A DNA stretch of 5,264 nucleotides, from assembly GCA_937916005.1 (NCBI GenBank), contig CALGIA010000485.1, positions 1 through 5,264 of the forward strand, in the 5' to 3' direction. Shown piece after piece: positions 1 to 4,896 of the stretch (positions within the stretch are counted from its first letter, which is position 1; every line of letters starts with the position of its first letter). A program made the position numbers and the translations under genes. The notes below the pieces were generated by a model. It did not search any database. It was not told the DNA's origin and was given only the letters and a program-made list of their open reading frames with translations. The stretch comes from an uncultured Rhodospirillaceae bacterium. GTDB taxonomy: Bacteria; Pseudomonadota; Alphaproteobacteria; MPNO01.

Positions 1-2
1 CC

Positions 3-299
3 GTATTTCCCGGCCGGGCCGAAACCATGTCGGCCATCAGCAACCTGACTTGGCGGATGACCGAATTGATGTCCTGGCTAATGTTGCAAAAGGCGATCAT
101 CGGCGGTGAAATCAGTCTTGAAGAAGCCGCGACGCATACTTCATTCAACCTGCCGGATATAGCGATCGACGAAACCCGCCACAACAGTCCCGATGTTGAT
201 TTGCCGGTTGCCGTACGGGGCCTGCTGGATCGCAGCCGAAGAATCGGCGATAGGGCGATTGGGCTGCAGGGCTCGCTCAGTAACGCAAGAACCCACTGA
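3..299 (+). CDS. DUF1465 / RcdA-like protein, C-terminal part (5' end outside window)
   Basis: The reading frame is open from the window edge to TGA at 297-299, giving 98 visible residues. The first in-frame ATG (27) is probably internal, because the family-typical helix has already started before it (RAETMSAISNLTWRMTELMS). The stretch ending SWLMLQKAIIGGEISLEEAA fits the conserved helix of the DUF1465 family, where I recall patterns like ESMRLTTRLMQ..SWLL.QRAV..GE. A second family-like helix follows near the C-terminus (VRGLLDRSRRIGDRAIGLQ). The best-known member is Caulobacter RcdA, a cytoplasmic adaptor that works with CpdR and PopA in ClpXP degradation of the cell-cycle regulator CtrA. 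Whether this protein does the same is inference; many members are uncharacterised. It converges on rpmE with a 125-base gap. Family assignment is by pattern memory; the N-terminal part cannot be checked. Confidence 0.72.
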   Translation, partial: VFPGRAETMSAISNLTWRMTELMSWLMLQKAIIGGEISLEEAATHTSFNLPDIAIDETRHNSPDVDLPVAVRGLLDRSRRIGDRAIGLQGSLSNARTH

Positions 300-366
300 T
301 TCAGCCACGCGCACGCCCCATACGCACGACCTGATGCGCTCGCAAAGCCCAAGCTGACCCGGCTCA

Positions 367-386
367 CGCCGAATTCCGCCGAATTT
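367..386. repeat. Tandem 10-bp direct repeat between convergent genes
   Basis: Two adjacent copies, CGCCGAATTC (367-376) and CGCCGAATTT (377-386), differ only at the last base. They lie in the short non-coding gap between the DUF1465 stop and the rpmE stop. With only two copies this may be chance or replication slippage, and no function is assigned. Confidence 0.5.
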
Positions 387-399
387 CAGTGATTTAATG

Positions 400-418
400 C
401 AAACGACCTTCCGGTCGC
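400..418 (-). terminator. Candidate intrinsic terminator of rpmE
   Basis: Read on the minus strand, starting seven bases after the rpmE stop, the sequence forms a 5-bp stem CGACC/GGTCG (413-417 with 404-408) closed by a GGAA tetraloop of the GNRA type. A possible extra G-U pair lies at the base, and TTTGCATT follows. The stem is short and the T-run is interrupted, so termination may be weak. On the plus strand the same hairpin is followed by CGCAAG with no T-run, so it does not look like a terminator for the DUF1465 gene. Confidence 0.5.
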
Positions 419-424
419 GCAAGA

Positions 425-649
425 TCAGCCGCCAAGCAGGTTCTGGAAGCGCTTGTTGAACTTGGCCACCTGGCCGCCCGAATCGACAAGACGCTGGTTG
501 CCGCCGGTCCAGGCTGGATGGGACTTGGAATCGATATCAAGTTTCAGCACGTCGCCAGCCTTGCCCCAAGTCGACCGTGTCTGATATTCGGTTCCGTCCG
601 TCATTACCACGGTGATTTCATGGTAATCGGGGTGGGTATCTTTCTTCAT
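425..649 (-). CDS. rpmE: 50S ribosomal protein L31 (type A, cysteine-free form)
   Basis: The 74-residue product is a structural protein of the large ribosomal subunit, located near the central protuberance and the bridge to the 30S subunit. The sequence is diagnostic: MKKDTHPDYHEI at the start, then VVMTDGTEYQTRSTWGK, HPAWTGG and FNKRF near the end. The start at 649 is chosen because it gives the family's standard N-terminus and is preceded by GGGAG seven bases upstream; an ATG at 703 would add 18 unrelated residues. There are no cysteines at all, so this is the zinc-independent (C-minus) form, as is usual in alphaproteobacteria; the zinc-binding form carries a CxxC motif. The gene stands alone, divergent from the ABC exporter and convergent with the DUF1465 gene. 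A candidate promoter and a short terminator hairpin are listed separately. Confidence 0.97.
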   Translation of the reverse strand: MKKDTHPDYHEITVVMTDGTEYQTRSTWGKAGDVLKLDIDSKSHPAWTGGNQRLVDSGGQVAKFNKRFQNLLGG

Positions 650-656
650 AACTATG

Positions 657-661
657 CTCCC
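657..661 (-). promoter_or_regulatory. Ribosome binding site of rpmE
   Basis: Minus-strand GGGAG lies seven bases upstream of the ATG at 649. It decides the start: the longer in-frame alternative at 703 would place this Shine-Dalgarno sequence inside the coding region. Confidence 0.7.
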
Positions 662-674
662 GCGAAGGTCCGCG

Positions 675-703
675 TATATATAGGACGTGTCATCGCAACG
701 CAA
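675..703 (-). promoter_or_regulatory. Candidate sigma-70-type promoter of rpmE
   Basis: On the minus strand TTGCGT (703-698) and TATATA (680-675) are separated by 17 bases. Each is a partial match to the -35 and -10 consensus. Transcription would begin near 667, giving a short leader of about 18 bases that just includes the GGGAG ribosome site. The call rests on spacing and hexamer resemblance alone. Confidence 0.4.
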
Positions 704-737
704 GACGATTGTCGGTAATTTCGATCAGTAAGGCTCA

Positions 738-767
738 TAAAATACGAGCTCCTAAAATACGGGCTCC
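738..767. repeat. 15-bp tandem direct repeat in the rpmE/ABC intergenic region
   Basis: Two head-to-tail copies, TAAAATACGAGCTCC (738-752) and TAAAATACGGGCTCC (753-767), differ at one base (A747 versus G762). Each starts with TAAAAT, which resembles a -10 hexamer, but I found no well-spaced -35 box for either copy. The repeat is about 85 bases upstream of the ABC exporter start and upstream of the candidate rpmE promoter. It could be a pair of protein-binding sites or a slippage product. Confidence 0.6.
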
Positions 768-784
768 AGGGGCGGTTGAACATA

Positions 785-794
785 CCCTTAAGGG
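785..794. repeat. Perfect 10-bp palindrome upstream of ABC exporter
   Basis: CCCTTAAGGG is fully self-complementary and lies 56 bases before the GTG start of the ABC exporter. It may be half of a regulatory arrangement with the palindrome at 811-825, or chance. Confidence 0.4.
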
Positions 795-810
795 CTTCTT
801 GCTGCTATGA

Positions 811-825
811 CACGCCCGGGGCGTG
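811..825. promoter_or_regulatory. Palindromic operator-like or hairpin element before the ABC exporter
   Basis: CACGCCCGGGGCGTG has two perfect 7-bp arms (811-817 and 819-825) around one central base. It ends 25 bases before the GTG start. As DNA it has the shape of a dimeric repressor site; as RNA it could fold as a 6-bp GC-rich stem with a CGG loop just upstream of the ribosome site. No T-run follows, so it is not a standard intrinsic terminator. Confidence 0.4.
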
Positions 826-850
826 AATTAAAGCATGGGAAACCTGAACG

Positions 851-2641
851 GTGGCGCGAAGTCCATTCCTGAGCAGCGAGGCCTATGACCGGCCACAGCG
901 CAAAATCAGTCATCTGCGCAGGGTTTGGCCGTATCTGAAGCCTTATGGCTTCCAGATCTGGGCTGCGTTCGGCGCCCTGACCTTTGGCGCCAGCGCCGTT
1001 CTGGTGATGGGATACGGGTTGCGCCGGCTGGTCGATGAAGGGTTTCGCGGTGGCGATACGGCCATGCTCGACAATGCGCTGATCGCCCTTTTAGGCATTA
1101 TCGTGATTCTGGCGCTGGCGACCTATGGCCGGTTCTACCTGGTGTCCTGGATCGGCGAAAAGGTCGTTGCCGATATCAGGCGTGATGTTTTCAACCACGT
1201 ATTGAAGCTCAGCCCGGCTTTTTTTGAGGTTACCCGCACCGGGGAAGTCCTGTCCCGCCTGACCACCGACACCACCCTGCTCCAGGTCGTGGTGGGATCC
1301 TCGGTCTCGGTAGCGCTGCGCAATATCCTGATGTTCTTCGGCGGAACGGCTATGCTGTTCGTGACCAACGCCCGATTGACCGGGTTGGTTTTTCTGATGG
1401 TGCCGCTGGTGGTCTTGCCGATCATTGTGTTCGGACGCCGGGTGCGGCGTCTGTCCAGGGAGAGCCAGGACCGGGTCGCAGATGTCGCGTCCTATGGCGA
1501 GGAAACCATCAACGCAGTGCGCACGGTACAGGCGTTCGGCCATGAAGATATCGACCGCCGGCGTTTTGGGGATGAGGTCGACCAGGCTCTAACCACCGCT
1601 TTGCGCCGGGTCGCCGCACGCGCCGCGCTGACTGCGTTCGTGATCCTGTTTGTTTTCGGCGCGGTCGGAATCATCCTGTGGATCGGCGGACGCGACGTGG
1701 TCACCGGCCGGTTGACGCCGGGCGAGCTGTCCGCGTTCGTGTTTTACGCCATCGTGGTGGCCGGGTCGGTCGGCGCGGTTAGCGAGGTCGTTGGTGATTT
1801 GCAGCGCGCCGCCGGGGCCAGCGAACGGTTAATGGAATTACTCACCATTGCGCCCGATATTGCGGCGCCCGGCCAGCCGCGTGCGCTGGCCGATCCGGGC
1901 GAAGGGGCGATCGCATTTGATAATGTGCGGTTTCATTATCCGTCGCGGCCGGACGGCGCAGCCCTCGAGGATTTCATCCTGACCGTTGCGCCGGGTGAGC
2001 GGATCGCCCTGGTTGGACCGTCGGGAGCCGGGAAATCGACGGTCTTTCAATTATTGCTGCGATTCTATGATCCGGCATCGGGCGCCGTGACCCTTGACGG
2101 CGTTGATCTCCGTGACGCGGATCCGGCGGCCGTTCGCGCACGCATCGGATTGGTGCCCCAGGACGCGGTGATATTTGCCGGAAATGCATGGGAAAATATC
2201 GGCTATGGCCGGCCCGACGCCACACATGATGAAATTCGCACCGCGGCCGAAGCTGCCTCGGCCGCGGAGTTTCTCGATAGCCAGCCCGACGGGTTCGACA
2301 GCTTCATGGGCGAAAAGGGTGTCCGGCTATCGGGCGGCCAGCGACAGCGCATCGCCATCGCCCGGGCAATCCTCAGAAACCCTTCGGTGCTGTTGCTCGA
2401 CGAAGCCACCAGCGCGCTCGATTCTGAAAGCGAGCGCGACGTCCAGCTTGCGCTCGACCGGCTGATGAAGGGTCGCACGACCTTGGTGATCGCCCATCGT
2501 CTGGCCACCGTGATGGAAGCCGACCGCATCGTCGTGCTGGATCATGGCCGCATCGTGGCCATGGGGCGGCATGACGAGCTTATGTCCCAGGGCGGGCTAT
2601 ATGCGCGCCTCGCCGCACTGCAATTCGACGTGGGCGTATAA
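851..2641 (+). CDS. ABC exporter half-transporter, fused permease and ATPase (MsbA/ABCB type)
   Basis: This 596-residue inner-membrane protein should work as a homodimer, using ATP to export a lipid, drug or other hydrophobic substrate; the substrate cannot be read from sequence. The transmembrane domain spans about residues 34-315, with six likely helices near 36-56, 75-97, 154-172, 176-195, 257-279 and 288-312. The nucleotide-binding domain follows from about residue 350. It has Walker A GPSGAGKST (389-397), the Q-loop in VPQD (Q437), signature LSGGQ (493-497), Walker B LLLDE (D517, catalytic E518), D-loop SALD (521-524) and the H-loop in IAHRLAT (H549). Every catalytic motif is intact and the length is normal. 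The start is GTG with GGGA about 10 bases upstream; no ATG is in frame nearby. It shares a transcription unit with the MFS gene, one base downstream, and is divergent from rpmE, a placement I recall in other alphaproteobacteria. Confidence 0.95.
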   Translation: MARSPFLSSEAYDRPQRKISHLRRVWPYLKPYGFQIWAAFGALTFGASAVLVMGYGLRRLVDEGFRGGDTAMLDNALIALLGIIVILALATYGRFYLVSWIGEKVVADIRRDVFNHVLKLSPAFFEVTRTGEVLSRLTTDTTLLQVVVGSSVSVALRNILMFFGGTAMLFVTNARLTGLVFLMVPLVVLPIIVFGRRVRRLSRESQDRVADVASYGEETINAVRTVQAFGHEDIDRRRFGDEVDQALTTALRRVAARAALTAFVILFVFGAVGIILWIGGRDVVTGRLTPGELSAFVFYAIVVAGSVGAVSEVVGDLQRAAGASERLMELLTIAPDIAAPGQPRALADPGEGAIAFDNVRFHYPSRPDGAALEDFILTVAPGERIALVGPSGAGKSTVFQLLLRFYDPASGAVTLDGVDLRDADPAAVRARIGLVPQDAVIFAGNAWENIGYGRPDATHDEIRTAAEAASAAEFLDSQPDGFDSFMGEKGVRLSGGQRQRIAIARAILRNPSVLLLDEATSALDSESERDVQLALDRLMKGRTTLVIAHRLATVMEADRIVVLDHGRIVAMGRHDELMSQGGLYARLAALQFDVGV

Positions 2642-2642
2642 A

Positions 2643-4070
2643 ATGAACGGCGAAGCGGAAAAGGCGACGCCGAACGTTCCCTGGGTCGAATTGCTGCGCG
2701 ACGGCCGCGCCGCCTATTCGGTGATGGTCGTGCTCGGCGCGATGCTGCACGCGCTGCAAATTCTGGTCATAGCCATCATCATGCCGACCGTGGTCGGCGA
2801 TTTGGGTGGAACCGCCTACTACACCTGGGCGGCGATGCTCTACACGGTGGGATCGATTGTTGGCGCGGCCAGCATCGGACCGGTATGGCGCGCGCTTGGC
2901 GCCCGGCGTGGGTCGGTCGCCAGCGGAATGCTGTTGATGGTGGCGACCACGAGCTGCGCCCTGGCGCCAGATATGGCATCGCTGATTGTCGCCCGGACAG
3001 TTCAGGGCTATGCGGGCGGTCTGATCATCGGCGGCACCATGGCGTTGGTCAGCGCGCTGTTCGACGAAGCTTTGCGCCGGCGCATTCTCGCCGCCTATCA
3101 GGCCACCTGGATGGTGGCCCAGTTGCTGGGCCCCGTGGTCGGCGGCGTCTTTGCCGAGATCGGCTGGTGGCGTGGCTCCTTCTGGTCCATGTTGCCCTTC
3201 ACCCTGTGTTTCATCGCCATCGCCTGGATCAAGCTTCCGGACCGGCTGGAAACCAACGTCGGAAAAAAAGGACCGTTTCCGTTCGCGCGACTGGCCCTGT
3301 TGACCACGGGCCTGATGTGCATCGCGCTCGCCGGACCCGTTGGCCAGACCGAGATCCGGGCCGCGCTGATCGTCGCCGCCATCGGGCTTCTCTGGATGAT
3401 GTTTCGTTTCGACCGGGCGGCGGATAACAGGCTGTACCCGTCCGGGGCCCTGTCCCTGCGGTCACCCGTGGGGCTGGCATTGTGGATATTGTTCCTGGTC
3501 GGCGTGGTGCAGACTTCGGTCACGCTGTTTCTGCCGCTGCTGCTCCAGGTGGTCTATGGCGTGACGCCCCTGTTCATCAGCTTCGTGACCATCGTGATCA
3601 GCCTGGGCTGGACCGTCGGTACGTTCCTGGTGTCCGACTGGTCGGGCGCGCGGGAACGGATGGCGTTGCGGAGTGGCCCCGTGTTCATGCTGGCGGGCAT
3701 GATCGGCATCGCGGCCACGGCTCATTTCTCGGCCCTGGCGGTGCTGACGATCTGCGCGTTCGTGCTGGGGTTTGGCATCGGCACCCATAATGTCCACCTG
3801 TTAGCCCGAACCATGGCCAGCGCCGTAAAGGGCGAAGAAGGCGTCACCGCATCGTCCCTGCCGTCGATCCGCTCGCTCGGCACCGCCTTCGGCGCGGCCC
3901 AGGCGGGGATGCTGTCCAACATGGTCGGCTTTGGCGACGCCGCCAACCCGGCCTCCGTCGCCGCCGTGGTGACCGTGGTCTACGGCGTAGATTTGATCCC
4001 CGCCACGCTCTGCGTGCTGTTCATGTTCATCCTGGTGCGGTCGGGCACGCCCAAGGATCCCGTAAGTTAA
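2643..4070 (+). CDS. MFS transporter, probable drug/H+ antiporter-type efflux protein
   Basis: This 475-residue inner-membrane protein has 12-14 predicted membrane spans, including 26-48, 62-82, 114-138, 150-172, 179-197, 276-300, 308-330, 364-388 and 446-465. MFS signatures are present: MPTVVGDLGG after helix 1, the motif B-like VARTVQGYAGG (116-126), and the antiporter motif C-like LLGPVVGGVFAEIGWWRGSF (161-180). These suggest proton-driven efflux of the DHA1/DHA2 kind; the substrate is unknown. The loop 2-3 motif A is degenerate: GPVWRALGARRG (79-90) has Arg83 and Ala84 where the consensus GxxxDRxGRR has Asp-Arg. The start at 2643 follows the ABC stop by one base (TAAAATG), so translation is probably coupled; there is no strong ribosome site of its own. 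An in-frame ATG at 2544 would overlap the ABC gene by 98 bases and add 33 residues unlike an MFS N-terminus. Confidence 0.92.
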   Translation: MNGEAEKATPNVPWVELLRDGRAAYSVMVVLGAMLHALQILVIAIIMPTVVGDLGGTAYYTWAAMLYTVGSIVGAASIGPVWRALGARRGSVASGMLLMVATTSCALAPDMASLIVARTVQGYAGGLIIGGTMALVSALFDEALRRRILAAYQATWMVAQLLGPVVGGVFAEIGWWRGSFWSMLPFTLCFIAIAWIKLPDRLETNVGKKGPFPFARLALLTTGLMCIALAGPVGQTEIRAALIVAAIGLLWMMFRFDRAADNRLYPSGALSLRSPVGLALWILFLVGVVQTSVTLFLPLLLQVVYGVTPLFISFVTIVISLGWTVGTFLVSDWSGARERMALRSGPVFMLAGMIGIAATAHFSALAVLTICAFVLGFGIGTHNVHLLARTMASAVKGEEGVTASSLPSIRSLGTAFGAAQAGMLSNMVGFGDAANPASVAAVVTVVYGVDLIPATLCVLFMFILVRSGTPKDPVS

Positions 4071-4149
4071 GTTTTCACTGCGCCAGCTTGCTTGATCACA
4101 CTAATCTATCGAAACAAGCAGGTTTCGGACACTTGAAGTGGGATCAAAA

Positions 4150-4172
4150 TTTTAGGGGCTGACATAGATAAG
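4150..4172. repeat. Left terminal inverted repeat of the IS
   Basis: The core 4155-4172 is an exact reverse complement of 4874-4891. Bases 4150-4154 (TTTTA) also match the outer flank of the other end, giving 23 matching bases in total. The exact outer boundary is therefore uncertain by a few bases. Confidence 0.88.
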
Positions 4173-4182
4173 CTCGAAGTAT

Positions 4183-4851
4183 TCACATTTTGGCCCATCG
4201 CATCAGTACTTTCAAGAGATTGGCCGTAGGGCGGTAGTTGAACCGCCATTCACACTCTTTGAGATAGAGATGGAAGTGGTGCGTCGGGATACCGTTGTAC
4301 CGACTGTAGCGACGCAAATGGCGCTTGGCCTGGTTCCAGAAGTTCTCAATCCCGTTAATGTGGTTGCGGTCTTCAGCGAAGCGTTCGGAGTGGTTGATGC
4401 GAACGTGATGAAAGTCCGAAACGTCGAGCACATCATAGGCCCGGAAGCTGTCCGTATAGACGATGCTGTCCGGCTGGATCTTGCTTTCAATGATCGGCAA
4501 AAGCGTTTCCGTGCGGGCGTTTGAAATGGTGACGGCATAGACCTTGCCGCCCCGCTTTAGAAGCCCGAAGACGGGGATCTTTCCCGCCGCTCCGCGACCT
4601 CTCTTGCCCTTGCGGACACCACCGAAATAACTCTCGTCCACCTCGATCTCGCCGGCCATCAGATCGGGCGCATCCGCCGTCAGATTGACAGCAATGACCT
4701 CTCGCAGCTTGTGAAAAAACAGGATCGCCGTGTTGCGATTCACGCCACACAATTCGGCCGCCGAACGGTCTGATGCTCCGGCCACGAAATGCCGGATCAG
4801 TTCTTCTTGAATACTTGCAGGGAGCCTGCTCCGACGCCTCTTCGTAACCAT
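4183..4851 (-). CDS. IS1595-family (IS1016-like) DDE transposase
   Basis: This 222-residue, apparently full-length transposase catalyses cut or copy and strand transfer of the surrounding element. Residues about 14-50 form a helix-turn-helix-like DNA-binding region (AAELCGVNRNTAILFFHKLRE). The catalytic core follows: IEVDESYFGG with D72, then RKGKRGRGAAGKIPVFGLLKR, a pattern I recognise from IS1016 and ISXO2-like transposases. SIVYTDSFRAYDVL carries D134, and NHINGIENFWNQAKRHLRRY carries E169 with K176, matching the DDEK signature of the IS1016 group. The C-terminal LYLKECEWRFNYR is also family-typical. The ATG at 4851 lies 23 bases inside the right inverted repeat and lacks a strong ribosome site, so translation may be weak or leaderless. 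No frameshift or internal stop is present. Confidence 0.95.
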   Translation of the reverse strand: MVTKRRRSRLPASIQEELIRHFVAGASDRSAAELCGVNRNTAILFFHKLREVIAVNLTADAPDLMAGEIEVDESYFGGVRKGKRGRGAAGKIPVFGLLKRGGKVYAVTISNARTETLLPIIESKIQPDSIVYTDSFRAYDVLDVSDFHHVRINHSERFAEDRNHINGIENFWNQAKRHLRRYSRYNGIPTHHFHLYLKECEWRFNYRPTANLLKVLMRWAKM

Positions 4852-4857
4852 CTGACA

Positions 4858-4887
4858 CTCATAAAGAAAATTCCTTATCTATGTCAG
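4858..4887 (-). promoter_or_regulatory. Candidate transposase promoter with -35 box inside the terminal repeat
   Basis: On the minus strand CTGACA (4887-4882, five of six bases of TTGACA) lies within the right inverted repeat. After 18 bases comes TATGAG (4863-4858), four of six bases of TATAAT. Transcription would start close to the transposase ATG at 4851. Only hexamer resemblance supports this. Confidence 0.3.
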
Positions 4888-4896
4888 CCCCTAAAA
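4874..4896. repeat. Right terminal inverted repeat of the IS
   Basis: Bases 4874-4891 are the exact reverse complement of the left end, with outward matching to 4896. Within it, ATG at 4881-4883 is in frame with the truncated cyclase gene that follows. Confidence 0.88.

Larger units (their letters stand above)
4155..4891 (-). mobile_element. Complete insertion sequence, IS1595 family, IS1016-like group
   Basis: The element is about 737 bp, bounded by perfect 18-bp inverted repeats, GGGGCTGACATAGATAAG at 4155-4172 and its complement at 4874-4891. The identity extends outward by five more bases (4150-4154 with 4892-4896), which may be part of the ends or chance in AT-rich flanks. It holds one full-length transposase, so it looks intact and possibly active. 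The family normally makes a target duplication of about 8 bp, but none is seen: the flanks are AAATTTTA (4147-4154) and TAAAAATG (4892-4899), and trying other end positions did not produce a match. To my eye the element is less GC-rich than the neighbouring genes, consistent with later acquisition. It separates the MFS gene from a truncated cyclase gene. Confidence 0.9.

Noticed and set aside
650..703. Longer start for rpmE at 703
   Set aside because: The extra 18 residues match nothing in L31, and the ribosome site GGGAG would fall inside the gene; the standard L31 N-terminus begins at 649.
776..811. TTGAAC (776-781) with TATGAC (806-811) as promoter of the ABC exporter
   Set aside because: The spacer is 24 bases, too long for a sigma-70-type promoter; no better pair was found, so no ABC promoter is called.
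1091..1543. Minus-strand open frame opposite the ABC exporter
   Set aside because: It lies fully within a well-supported gene, has low-complexity His/Gln/Arg-rich composition, and shows no family motif.
2544..2642. Longer start for the MFS gene at ATG 2544
   Set aside because: It would overlap the conserved C-terminus of the ABC exporter by 98 bases and add 33 residues with no MFS character; ATG 2643 directly follows the ABC stop.
2885..3427. Long plus-strand open frame inside the MFS gene
   Set aside because: It overlaps the MFS frame completely, is rich in Arg, Gly and Pro as expected of a GC-rich shadow frame, and resembles no family.
4089..4120. Hairpin TGCTTG/CAAGCA as terminator of the ABC-MFS unit
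   Set aside because: The stem is only 6 bp with a 20-base loop and is not followed by a T-run.
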